From the NCBI GenBank assembly GCA_016872775.1, contig VGZA01000007.1, positions 1-64,000 on the forward strand: 64,000 nt of DNA, written 5' to 3'. Under the pieces are notes generated by a model. That model did no database searches, was not told where the DNA came from, and worked only from the letters and a program-made list of their open reading frames with translations. The stretch's first letter is position 1. Every line of letters starts with the position of its first letter. Both the position numbers and the translations under genes were made by a program. Below, one piece after another: positions 21,842-30,061 of the stretch. The stretch is from Planctomycetota bacterium. GTDB taxonomy: Bacteria; Planctomycetota; Planctomycetia; Pirellulales; Pirellulaceae.

Positions 21842-21931
21842 TCACGTCTTCACACCCATCGACGGCAGTACGTAACGATTCGCCAGAAACCAGGCCACAA
21901 GCACACCGATCAGAATTCCAATGTCTCGCAT
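21842..21931 (-). CDS. 29-residue single-pass membrane peptide
   Basis: A short frame starts at ATG 21931 with a strong ribosome-binding site, GAGGAG at 21939-21944, seven bases upstream. The peptide begins 'MRDIGILIGVLVAWFLANRY' and ends 'VLPSMGVKT'. It has a charged N-terminus, one continuous hydrophobic helix (about residues 4-17), a basic step and a short tail. That is the typical build of a small bacterial membrane protein. It lies upstream of the glycosyltransferase gene on the same strand and downstream of the lactonase gene. I do not recognise the family, and its length makes it easy to miss. Confidence 0.6.
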   Translation of the reverse strand: MRDIGILIGVLVAWFLANRYVLPSMGVKT

Positions 21932-22149
21932 GATTCAACTCCTCACTACCTCGCGTATCGTCGCAAGGCCCTTCCTGGCCGGCGACTTGCCAACACGAAC
22001 ATCTCCATCGACACCGCTCACGACGACCGACATGAAACTGGCGACGTACCCTCGGGTGTCGTGGGGTTCGCTTCACGATTCGACGCGCCGGACCGCAAAT
22101 GCTCGTTCATTTTCTCGACGCCGGTTCACACTTCTAGACGGGCCAGGAG

Positions 22150-22191
22150 GCCCTTCCTACCGGGCCCTTCCTACCGGCCCCCTCCTACCTT
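22150..22191. repeat. Short tandem repeat, 14-bp unit
   Basis: Two perfect copies of GCCCTTCCTACCGG (22150-22163 and 22164-22177) are followed by a degenerate third copy up to about 22191. They lie in the roughly 270-bp gap between the small peptide and the lactonase stop. No protein-coding frame is convincing in the rest of this gap. Confidence 0.7.
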
Positions 22192-22207
22192 GCGGTTCGG
22201 AAGCTTG

Positions 22208-23317
22208 TTATTTCAAAGCCACAAACCGCACGCAAACCGGATTGGGAACCGGGATGCTCGATTCGGTCGGGTTCAATTCGCCGGTTTTCTGATCGATGCG
22301 GAAAACGATCAAATTGCCCCCGGATTGGTTCGCCACCAGCATGTACTTGCCGGTTGGCTCAATAGCGAAGTTGCGCGGGGTCTTGATGCCGCGACTCTGG
22401 TGGCCGACCGCGGCCAGTTCCCGCGTTTTCGAGTCAATCGAAAAAATCGCGATCGAGTTATACGGATCGCGGTTGGAAACGTAGACAAATCGGCCCGACG
22501 GGTGAACGACGGTCTCGGCGGTACTGCCACCGTTACGCGTCGCGTCTTTGGGCAGCGTCGAAAGCACTTGCTTGCGAGTCATGGAGCCCTTGGCCGCATC
22601 GTAATCGCAGGCGATGATCGTCAGGTCGGTTTCGCCGTTGACGTAAGCGCTCTTGCCATCGGGGTGCCAGGCAAAGTGCCGCGGACCGGCACCTTGAGGC
22701 GTGTCGAATGCCCCGTGCCGCTTCAGCGTGCCCTGGGAAGCGTCAAAGGCGTAGATCAACACTTGATCCAATCCCAGATCGCAACAGAAAGCGAACTTAT
22801 TTGCTTTGTCCAGATGAATCGAATGACCATGCTTGCGTTTCCCCTCGTGCTGCTGAAACGACGTCGCCTTACCGAGTCGGCCGTCCGCGTCGATTGGCAG
22901 GCAGATGCAGCTTCCTCCCGTATAGTTAGCAGCCAACACGAATTTTCCCGTTGGGTCGACGACCAGGTGGCACGGCGCGCCACCCTGCGATGGCTGTGAG
23001 TTAAGCACCGCCAGCTTCCCGGAGGCGCCATCGATCGACAGCGCACTGATCGTTGCAGCGCCTTCGTTCACCGCGTACATGAACTTGCCGTTAGGATGAA
23101 ATGCCAGAAACGACGGGTCGTTGGTCTCGCCTGCCACTGTTGCGGGCGTCAACGCTCCCGTCCGCAAATCGAATTCGCACTGGTAGATCCCCTTGCTCTC
23201 ACCACTGGTATAGGTACCAAGATAAACGCGGTACTTTTCCTGACCGTTCGACGGCGTGGCGGACACGAGCGACAAAGAAAACAGCAGGACGATCGTTGAC
23301 AGTATTCTGGACGTCAT
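22208..23317 (-). CDS. Exported lactonase-family seven-bladed beta-propeller
   Basis: The protein has 369 residues. ATG 23317 gives a clear signal peptide ('ILSTIVLLFSLSLVSATPS', then 'NGQEKYRVYLGTYTSGE'). The repeats match the Pgl/lactonase (PF10282) propeller: 'DPSFLAFHPNGKFMYAVNEG', 'PCHLVVDPTGKFVLAANYTG', 'GPRHFAWHPDGKSAYVNGE', 'ETVVHPSGRFVYVSNRD' and 'PRNFAIEPTGKYMLVANQSG'. Family members include 6-phosphogluconolactonase, but exported planctomycete paralogs are numerous and their substrates unknown. It is transcribed divergently from DUF1501 no. 1, with two inverted repeats between them. An in-frame extension to 23410 lacks a signal peptide and is less likely. Confidence 0.88.
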   Translation of the reverse strand: MTSRILSTIVLLFSLSLVSATPSNGQEKYRVYLGTYTSGESKGIYQCEFDLRTGALTPATVAGETNDPSFLAFHPNGKFMYAVNEGAATISALSIDGASGKLAVLNSQPSQGGAPCHLVVDPTGKFVLAANYTGGSCICLPIDADGRLGKATSFQQHEGKRKHGHSIHLDKANKFAFCCDLGLDQVLIYAFDASQGTLKRHGAFDTPQGAGPRHFAWHPDGKSAYVNGETDLTIIACDYDAAKGSMTRKQVLSTLPKDATRNGGSTAETVVHPSGRFVYVSNRDPYNSIAIFSIDSKTRELAAVGHQSRGIKTPRNFAIEPTGKYMLVANQSGGNLIVFRIDQKTGELNPTESSIPVPNPVCVRFVALK

Positions 23318-23402
23318 GGATGCGATCTCCGAGTATTTCCGGGCGACGTGGAATGCAAATGTGACTGAGGATTGTCGCCGAATCCAGTTGACCGGTCTAC
23401 CG

Positions 23403-23423
23403 TGGGTCACCGTTTTTGACCCA
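23403..23423. promoter_or_regulatory. Inverted repeat TGGGTCA-n7-TGACCCA in a divergent intergenic region
   Basis: Perfect 7-bp arms spaced by 7 bases, 86 bp upstream of the lactonase start and 92 bp upstream of the DUF1501 start. Arm length and spacing would suit a dimeric regulator. No regulator gene is adjacent. Confidence 0.35.
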
Positions 23424-23445
23424 AACCGGGTGGCCGGACTTATCC

Positions 23446-23469
23446 GCCATCATCCGCGAGGATGATGGC
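23446..23469. repeat. Hairpin GCCATCATCC-GCGA-GGATGATGGC
   Basis: A perfect 10-bp stem with a GCGA tetraloop, about 45 bp before the DUF1501 start. GCGA is a GNRA loop and would be stable in RNA. It lies in the leader of the DUF1501 transcript if the promoter is upstream. Confidence 0.5.
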
Positions 23470-23514
23470 CACAAGTGGGTCGATTTCCTACCATGGAGTC
23501 TCGGAGAGACGGGC

Positions 23515-24954
23515 ATGTTTTCAATTCAGGGACCGCGCGGACGGCTTTGCGATCGGAGTTCGCGTCGCGAGCTGCTGACGATCGGTGGCTCAACATTGCT
23601 CGGACTCAGTTTGACCGATCTTTTGCGGTTGGAAGCGGCAGGCGAAACATCGCGTGCCCAGCCGGTTGGCTTCGGGCGAGCCGACTCCGTCGTCCTGGTC
23701 TATTTACAAGGTTCCCCTAGCCATATCGACCTATGGGACCCGAAACCCGATGCGCCGCTGGAGATTCGCGGCGAATTCAAGCCGATCGCGACCAACACTC
23801 CGGGTCTGTTCCTGGGCGAGGTCCTGCCAAAGCTAGCGCAGCAATCCCAGCATTTCACGGTCGTGCGTTCGATCGGAGTCGACCCGAAAGGACTGCGCAA
23901 CCATGGCGCGGCGATCTACATGATGCTTACCGGCCATGACCCGACGAATTTCTCGCCCACAGGACTGGCCCAGCCACCATCGCGCAACGATCTCCCTTCC
24001 CTGGGAGCGAACATCGCCCGCTATCGGCCAGCCGAGCGGGACAGTTTCAGCAACGTGGCGCTGTGTGGGCCTGTGTTGGAAGGCAAGGAGAGCGGCGTAG
24101 CGCAATCGGCCGGACTGCTTGGACCGGCCTATGACCCGTACCGCGTTTACGACGATCCGACGCGGCCAATCCAACTCACAGGATTCTCGCTCCCCGCCGA
24201 CATGCCGCTGGAGCGACTCGTTTCCCGCGTCGACTTGAGGAGAAAGTTAGATGAGTCGTTCGCCGAACTGCGACAGCGTCACACATCCTTCGATGCGCAC
24301 TATGACTGCGCGTTGGCGCTGGTTCAATCGTCGCGAGCGATCGGCGCATTTCACCTGGAGTCGGAAAAGCCGGAATTGCGAGAACGGTACGGCATGACGA
24401 AATTCGGGCAAAGTTTGCTGCTAGCGCGACGACTAATCGAAGCCGGCACGCGATTTGTCCAGGTCACCTGGCCCGCTCGATCCGACGACGAACCGATGCC
24501 TGGTCCGGACGGATCATGGGACACGCACCGCAACAATTTCCCGATGTTGCGCGAGCATCGTTGCCCGATTTTCGACCATTCGTTGTCGGGCTTTCTCGAG
24601 GACATGGCCGCGCGCGGCTTATTGCAACGCACACTGGTCGTGGCGGTGGGAGAGTTTGGTCGCTCGCCGAAAATCGGCGCGCCCACCACCGACAACGTCG
24701 GACCTGGCGGGCGGGATCATTGGCCGGAGTGCTACAGTTTTCTGATTGCCGGAGGCGGCACACAGCCGGGCCAGATTTACGGGCAATCCGATCGCCACGG
24801 CGGCTGGCCGAAGCTGGACCCCGTCCATCCGTACGATCTGGTGGCCACGATCTTCCATAGCCTGGGCATCGATCCACGCACGGAATATTACGACACGTTG
24901 CGGCGTCCCCGACAGCTCGTGCAGCGCGGCAAGCCACTGCTGGGCCTTTTCTAG
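23515..24954 (+). CDS. DUF1501 protein no. 1, twin-arginine leader
   Basis: The protein has 479 residues. The leader 'SSRRELLTIGGSTLLGLSL' is twin-arginine-like. The body matches DUF1501, a family with the alkaline-phosphatase-like fold that is hugely expanded in planctomycetes and has no settled activity. Landmarks are 'VVLVYLQGSPSHIDLWDPKP', 'FTVVRSIGVDPKGLRNHGAA', 'SLLLARRLIEAGTRFVQVTW', 'VVAVGEFGRSPKIG' and 'GGRDHWPECYSFLIAGGG'. GGAGA sits seven bases before ATG 23515, so upstream in-frame starts are not needed. The FHA gene follows after 10 bp and may be cotranscribed. Confidence 0.9.
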   Translation: MFSIQGPRGRLCDRSSRRELLTIGGSTLLGLSLTDLLRLEAAGETSRAQPVGFGRADSVVLVYLQGSPSHIDLWDPKPDAPLEIRGEFKPIATNTPGLFLGEVLPKLAQQSQHFTVVRSIGVDPKGLRNHGAAIYMMLTGHDPTNFSPTGLAQPPSRNDLPSLGANIARYRPAERDSFSNVALCGPVLEGKESGVAQSAGLLGPAYDPYRVYDDPTRPIQLTGFSLPADMPLERLVSRVDLRRKLDESFAELRQRHTSFDAHYDCALALVQSSRAIGAFHLESEKPELRERYGMTKFGQSLLLARRLIEAGTRFVQVTWPARSDDEPMPGPDGSWDTHRNNFPMLREHRCPIFDHSLSGFLEDMAARGLLQRTLVVAVGEFGRSPKIGAPTTDNVGPGGRDHWPECYSFLIAGGGTQPGQIYGQSDRHGGWPKLDPVHPYDLVATIFHSLGIDPRTEYYDTLRRPRQLVQRGKPLLGLF

Positions 24955-24964
24955 TTGAATCACC

Positions 24965-25354
24965 ATGCGACTGCTGCTGGAATATACCCCCGATTCCGGT
25001 TCGACCGCATCGATCTGGCTCTCGGTCGATCAGGCAGTCACCATCGGACGCACCGCCAAGGCCGATAACGTCATCGCTCACGACGCGCAGATGTCGTCGC
25101 TCCATTTTCGCGTCGAATGCGGGCAAGCGGGGGGCCGCGTCCGCGACCTCGCCAGTACCAACCGTACCTTCCTCAACGGTCAAAAAATCGTCGACGCCGT
25201 TATCCGCGACGGTGACTGCCTTTTGGCCGGATCGACGAAGTTGGCTGTGAGAATTGAATCGATGCGGGGGACGGATCCCGTCGAATCTCCGCGCGAAAGT
25301 TGCGCCGCCCTTGTTCCTCGTCACCCGCCGAAAAACGGCTCGCAAAACCGTTGA
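24965..25354 (+). CDS. Short FHA-domain protein
   Basis: The protein has 129 residues. A single forkhead-associated domain covers about residues 3-98, with the phosphothreonine-binding signature parts 'TIGRTAKADNVI', 'MSSLHFRVE' and 'ASTNRTFLNGQKI'. FHA domains bind phosphothreonine peptides and often serve Ser/Thr kinase signalling or type VI secretion. The last 30 residues lie on the antisense side of a vgrG remnant and look unrelated to FHA, so the original C-terminus may have been replaced when the remnant was formed. It follows DUF1501 no. 1 by 10 bp. Confidence 0.8.
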   Translation: MRLLLEYTPDSGSTASIWLSVDQAVTIGRTAKADNVIAHDAQMSSLHFRVECGQAGGRVRDLASTNRTFLNGQKIVDAVIRDGDCLLAGSTKLAVRIESMRGTDPVESPRESCAALVPRHPPKNGSQNR

Positions 25355-25571
25355 AGTAGCGGATCGATCCGTCCGATCGCTCGATGCTCACCGTCACATT
25401 CTTGCCGACGATCTCGTTGTGTTTTATGTCCGGCTGCTCGGAGATCATGTCCAGGGTGAAATGAAACAACTTTGATATTTCCTCACGACCGGAAAAAGCG
25501 GTGACGAGCAGCGCGTTGGGGCCCAGCGGCGTTCCCAGCTTGATCTGGCGGTTTTCTTGCGTCAGTGGCAT
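25284..25571 (-). pseudogene. Truncated VgrG (type VI secretion spike) remnant
   Basis: About 96 codons from ATG 25571 read 'MPLTQENRQIKLGTPLGPN', 'VTAFSGREEISKLFHFTLDM', 'VGKNVTVSIERSDGSIRYFN' and 'GFASRFSAGDE', which is the N-terminal gp27-like start of VgrG/Rhs-associated Vgr proteins. Full VgrG is 600 residues or more. Here similarity ends near 25284, and the frame runs on as junk to 25200 inside the FHA gene on the opposite strand. No Hcp, sheath, baseplate or ClpV gene is in the window. This is best read as a decayed fragment left by a rearrangement. Confidence 0.75.
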
Positions 25572-25883
25572 CGGAACCCCTCTCCAATCGTATCGTCGAT
25601 TCGATGGTGGCGGCCCGCTACGGAATCGGTGCAAGCCGGGCAAAGTACCGCAAAGCGCTGGAAAAGGTAACGGTCAGGCTGGCCGATTCCACACGGCGCC
25701 GCAATGCTCCCGTTATCGTCAGAGGGGGATGATGGTTGCGACAAATCCGTCCATAATCTTCAATTTGCCGCTCGACGTAGGCTGGCCGATCAGCCGGCTG
25801 CGGCAAGGTCGAGATCGAATGTGACCGGTTCGAGTGTGCCGACCTGATCGGTGTCCGGGCAGCTCGCCGAGTAGGAATCCGAC
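25572..25883. other. Intergenic stretch without a convincing gene
   Basis: 312 bp between the VgrG remnant and the sulfatase. Two tiny plus-strand frames (about 43 and 31 codons) abut near 25732, but neither has recognisable similarity. No inverted repeat or strong promoter was noticed. Confidence 0.5.
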
Positions 25884-27416
25884 ATGCCAACATCGTTCTT
25901 CAGGCCTGATCAAAGCTTGCGGCTCGTGTTTGCCGGAATCGCCGGCATGACACTTACGCTCGTCCTCGCCGTAACGCAGTCAACAGCCGCCGAATCGACG
26001 CGGAAATTCAACGTCGTTTTCATCGCGATCGATGACCAGAACGACTGGATCGGACATTTGGACGGGCATCCTCTGGCGCGGACGCCGCATCTCGATCGGC
26101 TGGCCGAACGTGGAACGACGTTTCTCAACGCACATTGCCAGGCGCCGCTTTGCAACCCGTCGCGCACCAGCCTGTTACTCGGCCTGCGTCCCAGCACCAC
26201 GGGAATCTATGGCCTTGCCCCCTGGTTTCGAACCGTCGACGGATTGCGGCATCGCGTTACCTTGCCGCAACATTTTCACGCTCACGGTTATCGCACGCTG
26301 ACCGCGGGAAAGATCTTTCATGGCGGCGCGGGAAACGCCGCGGCCAGGGCGGAGGAGTTTGACGTTTGGGGACCGGCGGGAGGCATCGGCGCCGTCCCAC
26401 CCCAGAAACTGGTCGGTGAGACCCCGATGGGCAACCACCCGTTGATGGACTGGGGGTGTTTTCCGCACCGCGACGAGGATAAAGGTGACTACCAGGTCGC
26501 GAGCTGGGCTGTGGAACAGATTCGTGGCGCGGACCCGCAGCAGCCATTCTTCCTCGCCGCGGGCTTTTTCCTGCCGCACGTCCCCTGCTACGCGACGCAG
26601 CGCTGGTTTGACCTTTTTCCCGACGATGACCGTTTGCTCCCACCGATCAAGCACGACGATCGCCTCGACGTACCGCGGTTCGCATGGTACCTGCACTGGC
26701 GGCTGCCGGAACCGAGGTTGGGATGGATCAGGGAAAATCAGCAGTGGCGGCAGTTGACGCGCAGTTATCTGGCGTGCACCAGCTTTGTCGATGCTCAGAT
26801 CGGGCGCATTATCGACGCGGTGGACGAATCCGGTTTTGCCGACCGAACCATCATCCTGGTCTGGAGCGATCATGGCTGGCATCTCGGTGAAAAGGAAATT
26901 ACCGGCAAGAATTCGCTCTGGGAGCGCAGCACGCGCGTGCCGCTGATTTTTGCCGGGCCCGGGGTGAGTCGCGGTGGTCGTTGCACGCGACCGGTCGAGT
27001 TGCTTGACATCTATCCCACACTTCTCGAGCTGTGTGGAATTGCTTCGCGGGATGATCTGGAGGGAATCAGTCTTGGCCCCCTATTGCGGAACGCGAGCGC
27101 CGCGCGCGAACGGCCCGCAGTGACCAGCCACAATCCGGGCAATCATTCCGTACGCAGCGAACGGTGGCGCTACATTCGCTACGCCGACGCCAGCGAAGAA
27201 TTGTACGACCATGATTCGGATCCCCACGAATGGTCCAATCGGGCCTCCGACGTCGGTTTTGCGGACCTGAAAATCGATCTGCGCCGCTGGCTGCCGGCGA
27301 TCGACGCACGGCCGGCCCCGGGAAGTGCCCAGCGGGTTCTGGTTTACGATCGGTCCAGCGACGAAGCGAACTGGGAAGGCGAGCCGATTCATCGGACCGA
27401 CCCCATTCCAAAGTGA
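25884..27416 (+). CDS. Secreted sulfatase (iduronate-2-sulfatase-like)
   Basis: The protein has 510 residues. A long N-terminal hydrophobic segment ('LVFAGIAGMTLTLVLAVTQS', then 'TAAES') is a signal peptide. The formylglycine motif C-x-P-S-R is 'CNPSRTS' with C90, which a maturase must oxidise. Metal ligands appear in 'VVFIAIDDQNDW' and 'ILVWSDHGWHLGEKEITGKN'. The order and spacing fit the iduronate-2-sulfatase-like subfamily common in planctomycetes that degrade sulfated algal or animal polysaccharides. The exact substrate cannot be read. No maturase or glycoside hydrolase is adjacent. It appears to be a single gene. Confidence 0.94.
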   Translation: MPTSFFRPDQSLRLVFAGIAGMTLTLVLAVTQSTAAESTRKFNVVFIAIDDQNDWIGHLDGHPLARTPHLDRLAERGTTFLNAHCQAPLCNPSRTSLLLGLRPSTTGIYGLAPWFRTVDGLRHRVTLPQHFHAHGYRTLTAGKIFHGGAGNAAARAEEFDVWGPAGGIGAVPPQKLVGETPMGNHPLMDWGCFPHRDEDKGDYQVASWAVEQIRGADPQQPFFLAAGFFLPHVPCYATQRWFDLFPDDDRLLPPIKHDDRLDVPRFAWYLHWRLPEPRLGWIRENQQWRQLTRSYLACTSFVDAQIGRIIDAVDESGFADRTIILVWSDHGWHLGEKEITGKNSLWERSTRVPLIFAGPGVSRGGRCTRPVELLDIYPTLLELCGIASRDDLEGISLGPLLRNASAARERPAVTSHNPGNHSVRSERWRYIRYADASEELYDHDSDPHEWSNRASDVGFADLKIDLRRWLPAIDARPAPGSAQRVLVYDRSSDEANWEGEPIHRTDPIPK

Positions 27417-27621
27417 GTTGGCCTGCCGATAAAGTCGCCCTGACTTACTTATTTTCTCTGGATCTGGCATTGTGTAGCGACCGGGACTGTTCCGATAAAC
27501 TCGCGCCGTGTCCCGCGTCGAAACAAGCGGACATGGAGGCTGCGACGGGCGTCCTGCCGCCCCTTAAGTTGCCTCTGGAGTTGCCCCCGTCTTTCCCGCC
27601 GGCGCGTCAAGGAAGTACATC

Positions 27622-28623
27622 GTGACTCGGCTTACCATCATTGTTCCTTACTCGGTAGACCGCTCGCAGCAACAACGCGGAGTGGAACTGCTGGAAGATA
27701 CTTTGGTGTCGGTGCTGGAGCATCGGCCCCCGAGTTGCCAGTTGATTGTGGCCCACGACGGCAGTTATGCCGACCCGTACGCACTCCAGGGGGAGGTTGA
27801 GTACCTGGTCGATCGCGGATCAAGAAGCCGCGTCGATCTCATCAATCACGCGCTCCCTCAATCCACTTCCGAGATTGCACACATTCTCGCTCCCGGCGTC
27901 TTGGTCAAAGACGATTGGAGCGACGGAGTCGAGCAGCTGTTCCGCGACAGTCGAGTGGCATCCGCCAGCCCGTGCATCGTTCGCAAAGACGCACCCGACC
28001 GGCTGGTGCATCTCGGTCTGGAATACGGCGGGGGCGGAGCACGCCTGCTGGTTGCTGCCGGTCGCACGGTGAGCGACAAGCGATGCCAGACAGCGGTTGC
28101 GTTGGGTCCAAGTCTGACGGCCGGATTCTACCGCGTGGATTCGGTGCTGGCGGCGGGAGGATTCGCAGGCTGCGTAGGCGATGAGTTGGCCGATCTTGAC
28201 ATGGCGTTAACACTCCATGCGCGCGGTTTCCGCAGCGTGGTGGCCGGCAGTTGCCGAGTGGTTGCGGACGGTGAATCGGATCGGGCTGCCGGCTTTCATG
28301 GCGGACGCTGCCTGGAACGGTTGTTCTGGCGACACTTGAATCACCACGGCTTGGTCCGGTCGTTCGTCGCTCATCCACTTTCCGTGTTGGGGCGCGCGGT
28401 CGGAGACATTCCGCATCCTGGATCGGTGCTGCAGCTGTTTGGCCGCACGCTGGCTTGGTTGGAATGGTCGACACACCGGCAATTCCGGCTTTCGCTGCAG
28501 GCAGCGGAAACGCGAAAGGAACTCGAAGAGCCCGCCGCGACTCTCTCGATCCGAGACCATCAGGCAGGCCTTTCCCGCACTCATTTGTCCGATGCGCCAC
28601 GTGACAGCCGCCGCGCTGCTTAA
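27622..28623 (+). CDS. Family 2-like glycosyltransferase
   Basis: The protein has 333 residues, starting at GTG 27622. The N-terminal GT-A pattern 'RLTIIVPYSVD', 'LEDTLVSVLEHRPPSCQLIV' and 'AHDGSYADPY' matches the nucleotide-binding half of GT2 enzymes. The later acidic segment 'CVGDELADLDMALTLHARGF' resembles the ED region. A typical DxD is not obvious, so activity is uncertain. No transmembrane segment is visible. It is preceded by about 205 bp with no gene and followed by a perfect hairpin before the convergent ketosynthase operon. Confidence 0.75.
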   Translation: MTRLTIIVPYSVDRSQQQRGVELLEDTLVSVLEHRPPSCQLIVAHDGSYADPYALQGEVEYLVDRGSRSRVDLINHALPQSTSEIAHILAPGVLVKDDWSDGVEQLFRDSRVASASPCIVRKDAPDRLVHLGLEYGGGGARLLVAAGRTVSDKRCQTAVALGPSLTAGFYRVDSVLAAGGFAGCVGDELADLDMALTLHARGFRSVVAGSCRVVADGESDRAAGFHGGRCLERLFWRHLNHHGLVRSFVAHPLSVLGRAVGDIPHPGSVLQLFGRTLAWLEWSTHRQFRLSLQAAETRKELEEPAATLSIRDHQAGLSRTHLSDAPRDSRRAA

Positions 28624-28651
28624 GTACTCGTCCAGAAACAAAACCGCAAAG

Positions 28652-28680
28652 TGTAGGACGGACATCCTGTCCGTCCTACA
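28652..28680. terminator. Perfect 13-bp hairpin at a convergent junction
   Basis: TGTAGGACGGACA - TCC - TGTCCGTCCTACA, a fully paired 13-bp stem with a 3-base loop, midway between the glycosyltransferase stop and the ketosynthase stop. The symmetry suits termination from both sides, though no long T-run follows on either strand. Confidence 0.6.
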
Positions 28681-28731
28681 GTCTTGATTTCGGAGCGGCC
28701 CTAAGAACGGAAATTGAGGCGCTACGCAGCA

Positions 28732-30027
28732 CTAGCCGCGGAAGCGTCCAGCAACCAGGGTTATGTTCTGCCCGCCGAAGCCAAAGCTGTTCTTGAGCGT
28801 CACGTCGCAGCGGGTTTCACGGGCCACGTTGGGGACGTAGTCCAGGTCGCAGAGTGGATCCGGATTTTCGTAGTTGATTGTCGGCGGCAGGACATTGTCG
28901 CGAATCGCCAACAGGCAGACGATCAATTCGGTCACTCCGGCGGCCGCGATCAGATGCCCCATCATGCTTTTCGTGCTGGAAACCGGCGTCTGCATCGCCC
29001 GTTCACCGAACACTTCCTTGCAGGCGACCGTTTCCACCCTGTCGTTGACTGTGGTGCTGGTGCCGTGAGCGTTGACGTAGTCGACGGCCGACGGGTCGAG
29101 CCTGGCGTCGCGCAATGCCATCCGCATGCAGGCGATCGCCCCGCGCCCTTCCGGATGTATATCGGTGATCCGGTAGGCGTCGGCCGTCGAGCCGTACCCC
29201 AGGATCTCGCCGTAGATTCGAGCGCCCCGCCGTTTCGCCCTTTCCATTTCCTCGAGGACGACCGTTCCCGCGCCTTCGCCGAGCACAAATCCGTCGCGCA
29301 GGCGATCGAACGGCCGGGAGGCTTTGGTGGGATTTTCATTATTGGTCGACAAGGCGGTCAGCAGATTGAATCCGGTCACGCCGAACGGATGAATCATGCT
29401 GTGTGTGCCGCCGGAGAGCATCACATCGGCATCACCGCGCCGGATCATCTCGGTGGCTTCTCCCACCGCCTGGCAACTCGCCGCGCAGGCCGTAAGGCAG
29501 TTCAGGTTCGGGCCCTGGGCGTTGAACAAACCGGCCAGATGGCCTGCGGGCATGTTCGGTTCCTGTTCCAGTTCCGTTTCCGCAACCAGCGTCGCCAGCC
29601 CTTCCCGGGTAAACTTCGCCAGGTCCAGTCCCTTGCCGTCCGGGGCGCCATCCAGGGCAGCAGTCATCATGCGCGCGAACGAAATGAAATCCTGGTTTCC
29701 TTCACCGCTACCGAGATAAATACCGAATCGCGTGGGGTCGAGCGAGCCGTCCAGAACTCCAGATTCGTCGATGGCCTGGCGCGCGGCACCCGCGGCAAAA
29801 CGAGTATGTCGACCACGGCGCTGCCATAGCACGGGGTCCTCGCCAACCTGCGAAATGTCCCAGTTCTTGATTTCCGCTGAGATTTTCGTGGGAAAGTTGC
29901 TGGCGTCGAAGATGGTCGTGTAACGGACGCCCGATTGACCTTCCTTGAGCGCATTCCACATCGTTTCGACATCATTGCCGAGCGGATTGATACAGCCGAT
30001 GCCTGTGATCACAACTCGACGTCGCAT
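28732..30027 (-). CDS. Beta-ketoacyl-ACP synthase (FabF-like)
   Basis: The protein has 431 residues. ATG 30027 gives 'MRRRVVITGIGCINPLGND', the usual KAS II opening. The catalytic Cys-His-His triad is complete: C181 in 'LTACAASCQ', H321 in 'VNAHGTSTTVND' and H358 in 'SMMGHLIAAAG'. The enzyme condenses an acyl-ACP primer with malonyl-ACP. It is the last gene of a four-gene minus-strand operon with two hotdog proteins and a carrier protein, and no reductase or transacylase gene is included. It therefore probably serves a dedicated acyl product. The open frame continues upstream into the next gene but without similarity. Confidence 0.93.
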   Translation of the reverse strand: MRRRVVITGIGCINPLGNDVETMWNALKEGQSGVRYTTIFDASNFPTKISAEIKNWDISQVGEDPVLWQRRGRHTRFAAGAARQAIDESGVLDGSLDPTRFGIYLGSGEGNQDFISFARMMTAALDGAPDGKGLDLAKFTREGLATLVAETELEQEPNMPAGHLAGLFNAQGPNLNCLTACAASCQAVGEATEMIRRGDADVMLSGGTHSMIHPFGVTGFNLLTALSTNNENPTKASRPFDRLRDGFVLGEGAGTVVLEEMERAKRRGARIYGEILGYGSTADAYRITDIHPEGRGAIACMRMALRDARLDPSAVDYVNAHGTSTTVNDRVETVACKEVFGERAMQTPVSSTKSMMGHLIAAAGVTELIVCLLAIRDNVLPPTINYENPDPLCDLDYVPNVARETRCDVTLKNSFGFGGQNITLVAGRFRG

Positions 30028-30061
30028 TCGCCTACCCCCTCCTCTCCGACTTCCGCGCCGC

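Noticed and set aside
21416-22999. 527-codon plus-strand frame opposite the glycosyltransferase and lactonase genes
   Set aside because: It runs antisense through two genes with clear signal peptide and motifs and across their gap; no leader or domain is visible.
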